A stretch of 51,743 nt of DNA, from positions 1-51,743 of the forward strand of contig JAHDHS010000012.1 of assembly GCA_020631215.1 (NCBI GenBank), given 5' to 3'. Each line of letters starts with the position of its first letter. The first letter of the stretch is position 1. This DNA is from Hellea sp. (GTDB lineage: Bacteria > Pseudomonadota > Alphaproteobacteria > Caulobacterales > Maricaulaceae). The notes under the pieces are model-generated. The model was not told the DNA's origin. It was given only the letters and a program-made list of their open reading frames with translations, and made no database searches. Below are positions 8,976-15,617 of this stretch, piece by piece. A program made the position numbers and the translations under genes.

Positions 8976-9305
8976 CTGCCCCGCCTGCGGAAATCAGAAC
9001 AGGATGACCGGGGACAGAGCCCTCCGGATGATGCGAGCCGGCTGGATGTTTGGCTTTACAGAACCCGCTTGTTCAAAACGCGGAGCGGAGCGTCCAAAGC
9101 GGTTTTAGCGGGGAAAATCAGGCTGACCCGGCACGGAAAGACTCAGCGGGTGAAGAAACCTCACGGGCTTATTCGCATCGGAGAGCAACTGACCTTTATG
9201 CGGGGTTCCAAATTGCTGCAGGTGGAAATGGTCAAGCCGGGGAAACGCCGCGGCCCTGCCCCAGAGGCGCGCTCGCTCTACCGGATTATTGAAATCGAAG
9301 ATTAG
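8976..9305 (+). CDS. S4 RNA-binding domain protein, probable CTG start
   Basis: The frame encodes a complete S4 domain of HslR type: RLDVWLYRTRLFKTRSGAS, then GKIRLTRHGK and IRIGEQLTFM, with a C-terminal basic stretch KPGKRRGPAPEARSLYR. The family binds structured RNA, for example stalled 50S peptidyl-tRNA complexes in HslR. There is no ATG, GTG or TTG between the upstream in-frame stop (8958-8960) and the middle of the first S4 helix. The best initiation site is CTG at 8976, 7 bases after CAGAGG within the end of the helicase gene, giving 109 residues; CTG at 8985 is an alternative. The TTG at 9069 would delete the first helix. Only 2 bases separate it from the helicase stop, so translational coupling is likely. 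Confidence 0.8.
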   Translation: MPRLRKSEQDDRGQSPPDDASRLDVWLYRTRLFKTRSGASKAVLAGKIRLTRHGKTQRVKKPHGLIRIGEQLTFMRGSKLLQVEMVKPGKRRGPAPEARSLYRIIEIED

Positions 9306-9318
9306 GCAGATCGCCTTA

Positions 9319-9347
9319 TTGACATTCGCCGCCGATAGCGCCAAATC
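9319..9347 (+). promoter_or_regulatory. Possible fdxA promoter
   Basis: A perfect -35 TTGACA is followed by 17 bases and CAAATC, a weak -10. It lies 25 bases upstream of the fdxA start codon, so fdxA could be transcribed separately from the helicase genes. Only the -35 is convincing. Confidence 0.3.
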
Positions 9348-9371
9348 GCGCGGGACTAAAGGAGCCATCAC

Positions 9372-9716
9372 GTGACCTATATCGTCAAGGACGAATGTAT
9401 CAAATGTAAGTTCATGGACTGCGTTGAAGTCTGCCCAGTAGACTGCTTCTATGAGGGTGAAAACATGCTCGTGATCCACCCGGATGAGTGCATTGATTGC
9501 GGCGTGTGTGAGCCTGAATGCCCGGTGGATGCGATTGTGCCGGATACTGAGGATGACCCGGACGGCAAATGGTTGGAAATAAACTCCAAATATGCGGAGT
9601 TATGGCCGGTCATAACCGTGAAAAAGGACCCGCCCGAAGACCGTGAACAATATGAGTCTGAGACGGGGAAATTCGAGAAATATTTCAGCGAAAAACCCGG
9701 AACCGGCGACGAATAG
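9372..9716 (+). CDS. fdxA: Ferredoxin FdxA (7Fe type)
   Basis: The 114-residue protein carries the FdxA signature [25 protein letters not shown] and a second cluster motif [16 protein letters not shown], matching the [3Fe-4S]/[4Fe-4S] ferredoxins of alphaproteobacteria. The C-terminal extension ([18 protein letters not shown]) is also typical, and the length is usual (about 110-115). The start is GTG, supported by AAAGGAG 8 bases upstream. It is a small cytosolic electron carrier. Its place between the S4/helicase pair and carD is a conserved alphaproteobacterial arrangement. Confidence 0.95.
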   Translation: MTYIVKDECIKCKFMDCVEVCPVDCFYEGENMLVIHPDECIDCGVCEPECPVDAIVPDTEDDPDGKWLEINSKYAELWPVITVKKDPPEDREQYESETGKFEKYFSEKPGTGDE

Positions 9717-9730
9717 GCCTGTTTTTGGGA

Positions 9731-9760
9731 CAATTTTCGGCGATTTTCGGCGATTTTCGA
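9731..9760. repeat. Three 10-bp direct repeats upstream of carD
   Basis: Three adjacent decamers read CAATTTTCGG, CGATTTTCGG and CGATTTTCGA. Each places a TTTT tract one helical turn after the last, an arrangement that can bend DNA. They lie in the 217-base fdxA-carD gap, about 175 bases before carD. Confidence 0.6.
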
Positions 9761-9853
9761 TGCATTTATGGTTAATTTTTACGCCTGAAATCCGGAATAA
9801 ACAGGACGGGTAGATTTTTGCGCATTTTTGTGCTATGTTAGCAAAGATACCAG

Positions 9854-9889
9854 ACGGTGCGGCTCCCAAACTCCGCACCGTTTGTTTTT
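9854..9889 (+). terminator. Hairpin with T-tract between fdxA and carD
   Basis: A perfect 9-bp stem, ACGGTGCGG with CCGCACCGT, encloses a 10-base loop and is followed by TTGTTTTT. It looks like an intrinsic terminator or attenuator. It sits 45 bases before the carD ATG and 137 bases after fdxA, so it may end the fdxA transcript or act in the carD leader. Confidence 0.65.
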
Positions 9890-9933
9890 GCGAAAATGTC
9901 CCGCAAATGGGCGATATAAAATAAAGGTTCTTT

Positions 9934-10545
9934 ATGGCTACCAAAAAGAAAACCCCGGCAAAAAAGAAAACATCCAAGAAGCTCAGCTTTAAGGTTGGAC
10001 AGCATATTGTCTATCCGGCTCATGGTGTGGGCCTGGTGATCGGGATTGAAAAAGAAATCATCGCCGGTTTCGATATCGAAGTCTATGTCGTCAAATTCGA
10101 CCAAGACAAAATGACTCTGCGTGTGCCGACCGCCAAAGCCGACACATCCGGCATGCGGGCGCTGTCAAATGAACTGGTCTTGAAAGACTCTTTCACGACC
10201 TTGAAAGGCCGCGCGCGCATTAAGCGCACAATGTGGTCACGCCGGGCGCAGGAATATGAAGCGAAAATCAATTCCGGCGATCTGATCCTGGTCTCTGAAG
10301 TTGTGCGCGACCTGCACCGCACAGACACGCAGCCCGAGCAAAGCTACTCAGAGCGTCAGCTTTATGAAAGAGCGCTGGACCGTATGGTACGCGAAGTCGC
10401 GGCCATCAAGAAAACGGATCACGGCCCTGCCATGGACGAAGTTCTGGAAACCTTAAGCAAGGCGCGCTCCCGTCAGGCTGCCAAAGCCGCAAAGGAGGCT
10501 GAGGCCAATAAAAATGACAATGGCGAGGATACTGCCGCTGCGTAA
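9934..10545 (+). CDS. carD: CarD-family transcriptional regulator
   Basis: The 203-residue protein has a Lys-rich N-terminus (MATKKKTPAKKKTSKK), then the CarD/CdnL RNA-polymerase-interaction domain (FKVGQHIVYPAHGVGLVIGIE and AGFDIEVYVVKFDQDKMTLRVP), then the helical DNA-binding part (SRRAQEYEAKINSGDLILVSEVVRDLHR, YERALDRMVREVAAI). CarD/CdnL proteins bind the RNA polymerase beta lobe and stabilise open complexes, especially at rRNA promoters. Length and domain order are normal for alphaproteobacteria. The start ATG has AAAGG upstream, and the gene ends in a bidirectional terminator. Confidence 0.95.
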   Translation: MATKKKTPAKKKTSKKLSFKVGQHIVYPAHGVGLVIGIEKEIIAGFDIEVYVVKFDQDKMTLRVPTAKADTSGMRALSNELVLKDSFTTLKGRARIKRTMWSRRAQEYEAKINSGDLILVSEVVRDLHRTDTQPEQSYSERQLYERALDRMVREVAAIKKTDHGPAMDEVLETLSKARSRQAAKAAKEAEANKNDNGEDTAAA

Positions 10546-10569
10546 TTCACGACGCAAATGTCGAACAAA

Positions 10570-10596
10570 GCCTCCGCTTCGCCGGGGGCTTTTTTA
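10570..10596. terminator. Bidirectional terminator between carD and the nuclease gene
   Basis: GCCTCCG pairs with CGGGGGC (one G-T wobble) across a short TTCG-containing loop, flanked by AAAG on the left and TTTTTT on the right. The T-tract runs into the stop codon of the convergent nuclease gene, so it can serve both transcripts. Confidence 0.8.
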
Positions 10597-11415
10597 TGTC
10601 AGAACTTCCAGCCTTTCGGGATGATCGAGCCAGATAGACGGCCCGTTGACCAATTCAATCCAGCCCCGCACGCGCACCCGTGCGCCTTCGAGCGTGACCG
10701 GATCAAGCCCTTTCGCGGTAAAGCGTTTAAGATGTTTGCGCGCAATGACCACGGTAAAATCCGTTTTGTAATCCGCCCCGAAATTCAAATAGACCTGCCC
10801 CCTTACATTGGCGGTTGAGGTGATGATGCCTTCGACGATTTGAACGCTATCGACAAATTGTGCGAGGCTATTGGGCTCCGGCCCGCGCACCGCATAAAAC
10901 GGGTCTGACCAGATTGCGCGGTTCTTCTCCCGCGCCGTGACTTCCAAAGGATAGAGACGCGTGATATCCAGATATTCATCCGGCCAGCTCATAACCCGCG
11001 CCAGACCTAACCGCACCATTTCCGCCTGCACCCAAATATCGCGCTGCCCTGCCCCGTCCAGAGAATAGACCTGCGCAACGGCGCGGTCATAGCGGTCCCG
11101 TTCCTGCCCGCCATAATAAAGCTGCACAGACCGGTTCTGTATCAGGCCGGACAAAGCCGCCCGCGCTTCATCGGCAAAGGGCCAGGCTTTCCGCCCCCGG
11201 GATTTGACGGCGGATTGCGGCGCTTCAATCCCGGCCAGCCGGATATTCAAGCCGCTGTCTAAAATAAATGTATCACCATCCAAGACTTTGGCGACCTTGC
11301 CGCTTTCCCCTGGCCGAAGGTCAGAGGCCCGCAGCCCGGTTGCGCCAAATACAGAAACGCCTGCCGCCCCCAAGACCAATGCATGGCGGCGAGTCATAAA
11401 ATTTGGCTTGTGCAT
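10594..11415 (-). CDS. Thermonuclease-family (SNase-like) exported protein
   Basis: The staphylococcal-nuclease fold is recognisable: VLDGDTFILDSG (calcium-site Asp), IRLAGIEAPQ (the catalytic Arg and Glu), and RDRYDRAVAQV (second Arg). A twin-arginine-like signal follows the start (TRRHALVLGAAGVSVFGATG), so export is likely. A C-terminal region of about 80 residues (GIITSTANVRGQVYLNFGADYKTDFTVVIA) resembles an OB-type module. I use the ATG at 11415, preceded by GGAAGGG; GTG at 11427 and ATG at 11397 are alternatives. The key catalytic residues are present, so nuclease activity is plausible. Confidence 0.88.
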   Translation of the reverse strand: MHKPNFMTRRHALVLGAAGVSVFGATGLRASDLRPGESGKVAKVLDGDTFILDSGLNIRLAGIEAPQSAVKSRGRKAWPFADEARAALSGLIQNRSVQLYYGGQERDRYDRAVAQVYSLDGAGQRDIWVQAEMVRLGLARVMSWPDEYLDITRLYPLEVTAREKNRAIWSDPFYAVRGPEPNSLAQFVDSVQIVEGIITSTANVRGQVYLNFGADYKTDFTVVIARKHLKRFTAKGLDPVTLEGARVRVRGWIELVNGPSIWLDHPERLEVLT

Positions 11416-11484
11416 TGACCCTTCCACAGCTTTACTATGACAAAGAACGCCATTGACGTCGAATCCATTATAACAGGAGCCACA

Positions 11485-12123
11485 ATGCCAACCCCTATTG
11501 ATTTATACTGGTCCTTTCGCTCCCCATATTCCTACCTCGCCCTGAAACAGATTTTGGAGATCGAAAAAAAACGGGACGTTATTATCCATCCAAAAATTGT
11601 TTTACCCTTGGCGGTGCGGCAACCGGATTTCTTCGAAACGCGCGGCCCGGAATGGGCCATATATCTGCTAAAAGACGTGTTTCGCTTGGCACATATGACG
11701 GATCAGACCATGGCATGGCCCAACCCTGATCCCATCGTTCAAGATATGGCAACACAGAAAATTGCGGACGAACAACCTTATATTTGGCGGCTGTCACGTC
11801 TGGGGCTGATTGCCGCCGAACAAGGCAAGGGGCTGGCTTTCATGTCAGAGGCCAGTCAGATCATTTGGAGCGAAAAAAACTGGCATGACGGCACAGCTCT
11901 GGCCGAGGCGGCAGGCCGGGCCGGATTGACCCTATCTGATATGGACACAGAAGCCTCCGAGCGGGCCGAGGCACTGGATGCAAAGCTGGCGCAACATGAC
12001 AAAGAGTTACGGGCCGCTGGTCATTGGGGCGTTCCGACCTGCGTGGTCAATGGCGAGCCGTTTTTCGGTATGGACAGGTTAAGCGTTCTGGAATGGCGGC
12101 TGGATCAAATGGGCGTTGCTTGA
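11485..12123 (+). CDS. 2-hydroxychromene-2-carboxylate isomerase / DsbA-like (kappa GST fold)
   Basis: The 212-residue protein begins IDLYWSFRSPYSYLALKQ, the hallmark of the HCCA isomerase/DsbA-like thioredoxin family in which Ser replaces the CxxC cysteines. The C-terminus has GHWGVPTCVVNGEPFFGMDRLSVLEWRL, the conserved cis-Pro region and substrate end. Family members use glutathione for isomerisation of aromatic intermediates, but substrates vary. The ATG at 11485 has AGGAG 7 bases upstream; the longer TTG/ATG frame start is less likely. It is divergent from the nuclease gene and convergent with selO. Confidence 0.88.
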   Translation: MPTPIDLYWSFRSPYSYLALKQILEIEKKRDVIIHPKIVLPLAVRQPDFFETRGPEWAIYLLKDVFRLAHMTDQTMAWPNPDPIVQDMATQKIADEQPYIWRLSRLGLIAAEQGKGLAFMSEASQIIWSEKNWHDGTALAEAAGRAGLTLSDMDTEASERAEALDAKLAQHDKELRAAGHWGVPTCVVNGEPFFGMDRLSVLEWRLDQMGVA

Positions 12124-12137
12124 TAATGTCTGGCACC

Positions 12138-13466
12138 CTAGTTAAACGTCGCCAGCTTCGCCTCGAAGAGTGACCAATCATCCACTTGATCGATGGGTTT
12201 CCATAATTCGCCGATTTCATCATAGAGCAGACTTGCCGGTTTGTCGGTCTTGGGCGGATGACCGGAAACCTCAAAGGATTTTAGCTGACCATACCATGTC
12301 TTGAAGTCCGGTCCTTCATAGCTCTCTAATTGCGGGCCGTCATGGCGCCCTGCCCCGCCTTGCCAGTCATGCCAGAAATTCGGCCAGTTGACCTCTGAGG
12401 CCTGTAGGTATGTGTAGGTCGCATTTATAAATTCGGTATTCGTTTTTGGGTCTTTTGGCTCGATGCCGAGCTTTGAAAATACGCCCCTGATCTGCGCCGC
12501 CTGAAACTTTTCCGCATAGCTATCCAGCGCGTCAATTAAGGGCTGATCTTCGCAAATCAAAGACAGGCTTTGCGCCAGCTGAGCCAGATTCCAGCCCATG
12601 GCTTCGGGTTGCCTAGCAAAGGCATATAGCCCGTGATGGTCGAAATAGGCAGCTGTAAATCCGGGGTGATAAACCGGGAGAAAACGATATGGGCCGTAAT
12701 CGAAACTCTCCCCCGTGATGTTCATATTATCGGTATTCATCACGCCATGAACGAATCCGGCCGCCATCCAGCTGGCCACCGCTTCGGCGCTTTTCGTCAC
12801 CACCTGATCAAACAGCTCATGCGCATTATCGGCTTCTGGATAGAAATGCCGGATGCAGTAATCCACTAATGTTTCAAGATTATCGCGCTTGCCGAAAAAG
12901 GCCTGCCGCTGGAATGTGCCAAAGCGGATATGCGAATGGGATAGGCGGGTCAGGACGGCCGAGCGCGTGGGCGACGGTTCGTCATGACGCTGTAACGCCT
13001 CCCCTGTTTCGATCAGACAAAAGCTGCGCGATGTATTGACGCCAAGATGCTTTAGATAGCGCGTGGCCAGCACTTCCCGCACGCCGCCCAATAAAGTCAG
13101 CCGCCCATCGCCCTGCCGGGAATAAGGCGTTTGCCCGGAGCCTTTGGTGCCAAGATCAAGCAGCCTGCCGTGATCGTCATAGACCTGCGCGAATAAAAAC
13201 CCCCGCCCATCCCCAATGTCCGGATTATAATGGCGGAATTGATGACCATGATATCGCAGCGCCAAAGGCTCGGGCAGGTTATCCGGCAGTGGCTCGAACC
13301 GCCCGAAATGGGCGGCCCAATCATGCTCTGTCAATGTCAGGCCAATTGAGTTTGCCGCGGCCTCATCTTTGTAGCGCAATTTGGTTTCAGGAAATTCCGC
13401 AGGCGAGACCGGGTCATAGAAATCCCCGCCCAGTGACTGAATAGCTTTTGACGGCTTATAGGCCAC
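12138..13466 (-). CDS. selO: SelO/YdiU protein adenylyltransferase (short form)
   Basis: The pseudokinase-like SelO family transfers AMP to Ser, Thr or Tyr of proteins and is linked to oxidative stress. Conserved blocks include LRYHGHQFRHYNPDIGDGRG, LGTKGSGQTPYSRQGDGRLTL, GGVREVLATRYL, and the metal-binding region VHGVMNTDNMNITG. At 442 residues it is the short form common in alphaproteobacteria; it ends LFEAKLATFN and lacks the C-terminal Cys/Sec motif of other SelO proteins. The start is GTG, overlapping the last G of the GST stop codon (TAGTG), so translation is probably coupled. It is the last gene of a five-gene operon. Confidence 0.93.
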   Translation of the reverse strand: MAYKPSKAIQSLGGDFYDPVSPAEFPETKLRYKDEAAANSIGLTLTEHDWAAHFGRFEPLPDNLPEPLALRYHGHQFRHYNPDIGDGRGFLFAQVYDDHGRLLDLGTKGSGQTPYSRQGDGRLTLLGGVREVLATRYLKHLGVNTSRSFCLIETGEALQRHDEPSPTRSAVLTRLSHSHIRFGTFQRQAFFGKRDNLETLVDYCIRHFYPEADNAHELFDQVVTKSAEAVASWMAAGFVHGVMNTDNMNITGESFDYGPYRFLPVYHPGFTAAYFDHHGLYAFARQPEAMGWNLAQLAQSLSLICEDQPLIDALDSYAEKFQAAQIRGVFSKLGIEPKDPKTNTEFINATYTYLQASEVNWPNFWHDWQGGAGRHDGPQLESYEGPDFKTWYGQLKSFEVSGHPPKTDKPASLLYDEIGELWKPIDQVDDWSLFEAKLATFN

Positions 13467-14095
13467 TACATTCCTAACTCGGCTCCGAAATGGCTGTGAA
13501 TATTAGTATAGAATGTCTCGCTACGACGGGCTTTCAACCATTTGGTCAAATTCGGATAAGGCGAAAGATCAAGCCGGGCTGTGTTTTCAGGCTCCAGCGC
13601 CGCAATCAAAGACAGGTCAGCCAATGTCATGGCATCCCCGCATAGAAACGGCGATTCAGCTAATCTGTTTTCGACATGCGGGAGATTATCACTGATATAT
13701 TTCAAGCCCAGCTGAATTGAATTTTCATCGACGGGCGCGCCAATGATCGGTGCAATAACCCGGTTATACTGCACGCGCGCCACATTACTACGAACATGGT
13801 GCACGGCGAAATCAAACCATTGATCAATCTGCCCCTGAGATTTGGCGTCATTTGGATACAGATCTCTGCCGCGCGCGAGATAGCGCATAATTGCGCCGCT
13901 TTCCGCCAGCTTATAGTCTCCATCAACCATGGCAGGCACACGGCCATAGGGGTTGATCGCCAGATAATCCGGCTGTTTATTCGCCCCGCTTTGTAAATCA
14001 ACCATGACTTTCTCATAGTCCCGCCCGGCGGCCTCAGCGGTAAATAACGGCCCCATAGATGGGAATGACATGGGGTGATAATAAAGCTTTAGCAT
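13466..14095 (-). CDS. Glutathione S-transferase family protein
   Basis: The 209-residue protein has an N-terminal thioredoxin-like half (LKLYYHPMSFPSMGPLFTAEAAG, NPYGRVPAMVDGDYKLAESGAIMRYLA) and an all-helical C-terminal half ending with the GST N-capping region (GDAMTLADLSLIAALEPENTARLDLSPYPNLTKWLKA). The exact class is unclear. It overlaps the upstream hydrolase by 7 bases and abuts selO, so it belongs to the same operon. Glutathione-conjugating or reducing activity is inferred from the fold. Confidence 0.88.
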   Translation of the reverse strand: MLKLYYHPMSFPSMGPLFTAEAAGRDYEKVMVDLQSGANKQPDYLAINPYGRVPAMVDGDYKLAESGAIMRYLARGRDLYPNDAKSQGQIDQWFDFAVHHVRSNVARVQYNRVIAPIIGAPVDENSIQLGLKYISDNLPHVENRLAESPFLCGDAMTLADLSLIAALEPENTARLDLSPYPNLTKWLKARRSETFYTNIHSHFGAELGM

Positions 14096-15072
14096 GGCTT
14101 GCTCTCCAAAGACTGCAAATGTTTCCGTAAGAAATCAGAGGCATCGAGCGGAATTTTCCGGGCCTTAGGGAAGGCTTTGGAAAAGTTTAAAAATCCGTGC
14201 GGCAATAATTTCTCATGGGCGTATATCACAGGCACGCCATGCGCGATCAGGTTATCTGCGTATAGCTTCCCTTCATCTCTTAAGGGGTCAAGGCCGCAGG
14301 TTAGAATATAAGCAGGCGGGACGCCTTTGAGGTTTTTCTCCAGCAGGGGCGAAAGCCGCGTTTCTTTCGGGTCGGCGTCACCGACATAATGCTCGTCAAT
14401 AAATTTCAGCGCCATGAACCCAAGCTGCAACCAGTCCTGCGGCCCCGGCTTTGGGGGTTTGAAATTGACGAGCTGCATGAGGGGATAAAACAAGATTTGG
14501 CAATGCAAATCATCCCGATATTTTTGCGCCAGATAAGCCGTCATATTCCCGCCCGCGCTGTCACCGCCCAGGGCCAGGCTGCGGCGGTCAATGCCATATT
14601 CATCCTGCCCGTAACCTTCCAAAGCCCATTGCAAAACGGTTTCACAATCTATGGGCCCGGCCGGATAAGGATGTTGCGGGGCCAGACGATAATCAACGGA
14701 CAGAACGCGGTAACCTGAGCCGGACGCCACACGGCGGGCAATGCCTTCATGGCTGTTAATGCTACAGGTGACAAAGCCGCCGCCATGTAAATAAATCATG
14801 GTCGGGCCCGGCTCTTCGCTGGCTTGGTGCGGAACATAGAGCCGGACGGGGATATCCTCCTCCGGCCCAGGGACATTGAAATTTATGACCCGGCGCATAT
14901 CCGGCCCTGGCATTTCAAACTGATTGGTCACACGCAGGACATTATTATGCGCATTCAAAAACGCATCCGGCTCCGGCTTTAGCTTTTCCATTTGCGAACG
15001 GAGTTTCTCGCCCATGTCTTCGGCGAATTCTTTGGCTTTGAAATTTGGTTTTCTAAAATTTGGTTTTTTCAT
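14089..15072 (-). CDS. Alpha/beta hydrolase, hormone-sensitive-lipase family
   Basis: The 327-residue esterase-like protein has the oxyanion-hole motif HGGGF, the nucleophile elbow GDSAGGN, and downstream acid and histidine candidates (LDPLRDEG, LPHGFLNF). This matches the bacterial HSL (family IV) esterases. There is no signal peptide; the N-terminus is basic and helical (KKPNFRKPNFKAKEF), so it is cytosolic. Its ATG overlaps the stop of the DUF924 gene as ATGA. Neighbouring acyl-CoA synthetase suggests an ester or lipid substrate, which is inference. Confidence 0.9.
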   Translation of the reverse strand: MKKPNFRKPNFKAKEFAEDMGEKLRSQMEKLKPEPDAFLNAHNNVLRVTNQFEMPGPDMRRVINFNVPGPEEDIPVRLYVPHQASEEPGPTMIYLHGGGFVTCSINSHEGIARRVASGSGYRVLSVDYRLAPQHPYPAGPIDCETVLQWALEGYGQDEYGIDRRSLALGGDSAGGNMTAYLAQKYRDDLHCQILFYPLMQLVNFKPPKPGPQDWLQLGFMALKFIDEHYVGDADPKETRLSPLLEKNLKGVPPAYILTCGLDPLRDEGKLYADNLIAHGVPVIYAHEKLLPHGFLNFSKAFPKARKIPLDASDFLRKHLQSLESKPC

Positions 15073-15617
15073 GGGGCATAGCCTCCGCTTTTTAAAAAGC
15101 TGATTTCTTCGGGTGTACTGTGTCGGCCTAGAATGTCATTTCTGTGCGGGAAGCGGCCAAAACGGTCTATCACTTTGCGATGTTCTTTGGCGTGGTGAAG
15201 CGTGCTGCTGTCATTCAGGCGGGCATCCACCAAACGCACACATTCATTTTGCGCTTTGATATCTTCTGCGTGCATGAAGGGCATATAGACAAAAGCGCGG
15301 CGGGCTTGATCGATTTTCACATCCCAGCCTTTATCCACCATGCGACCAGCCACAGCCAACGCCAGATGATCCCAAGCAAAAGCCGCAGGCGTATCGCGGT
15401 ACATATTGCGTGAAAACTGATCCAGCGCGACAATCAAAGCTAGTGAGCTTTCCGCGTCGCTTTCCCATTTATGCGGGAACGGGTCTGCCGCCAAGGCAAT
15501 GGCGGCGCTTTCAAAACGGGTTCGGATTTCGGCATCAAAGGCATCGCTTTTTTGATACCAACGTTTCGGCCCGGCTTCGTCAAACCAGAAGGTCAGAATG
15601 TCAGTCGGTTTGACTAT
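15069..15617 (-). CDS. DUF924-family protein with non-canonical start
   Basis: The DUF924 signature is clear: ILTFWFDEAGPKRWYQKSDAFD near the start, ALDQFSRNMYRDTPAAF, FVYMPFMHAED, HRKVIDRFGRFPHRNDILGR and STPEEISFL at the end. A complete family protein is about 180 residues. The conserved N-terminus lies upstream of the first TTG (15494), and no ATG, GTG or TTG exists between it and the in-frame stop further upstream. GGGGGAG lies 7-8 bases before an ATA at 15617, which overlaps the acyl-CoA synthetase stop as ATAG and would give 182 residues. ATT three codons inside DIL is another option. Function is unknown; the gene is translationally embedded in the operon. Confidence 0.8.
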   Translation of the reverse strand: MVKPTDILTFWFDEAGPKRWYQKSDAFDAEIRTRFESAAIALAADPFPHKWESDAESSLALIVALDQFSRNMYRDTPAAFAWDHLALAVAGRMVDKGWDVKIDQARRAFVYMPFMHAEDIKAQNECVRLVDARLNDSSTLHHAKEHRKVIDRFGRFPHRNDILGRHSTPEEISFLKSGGYAP

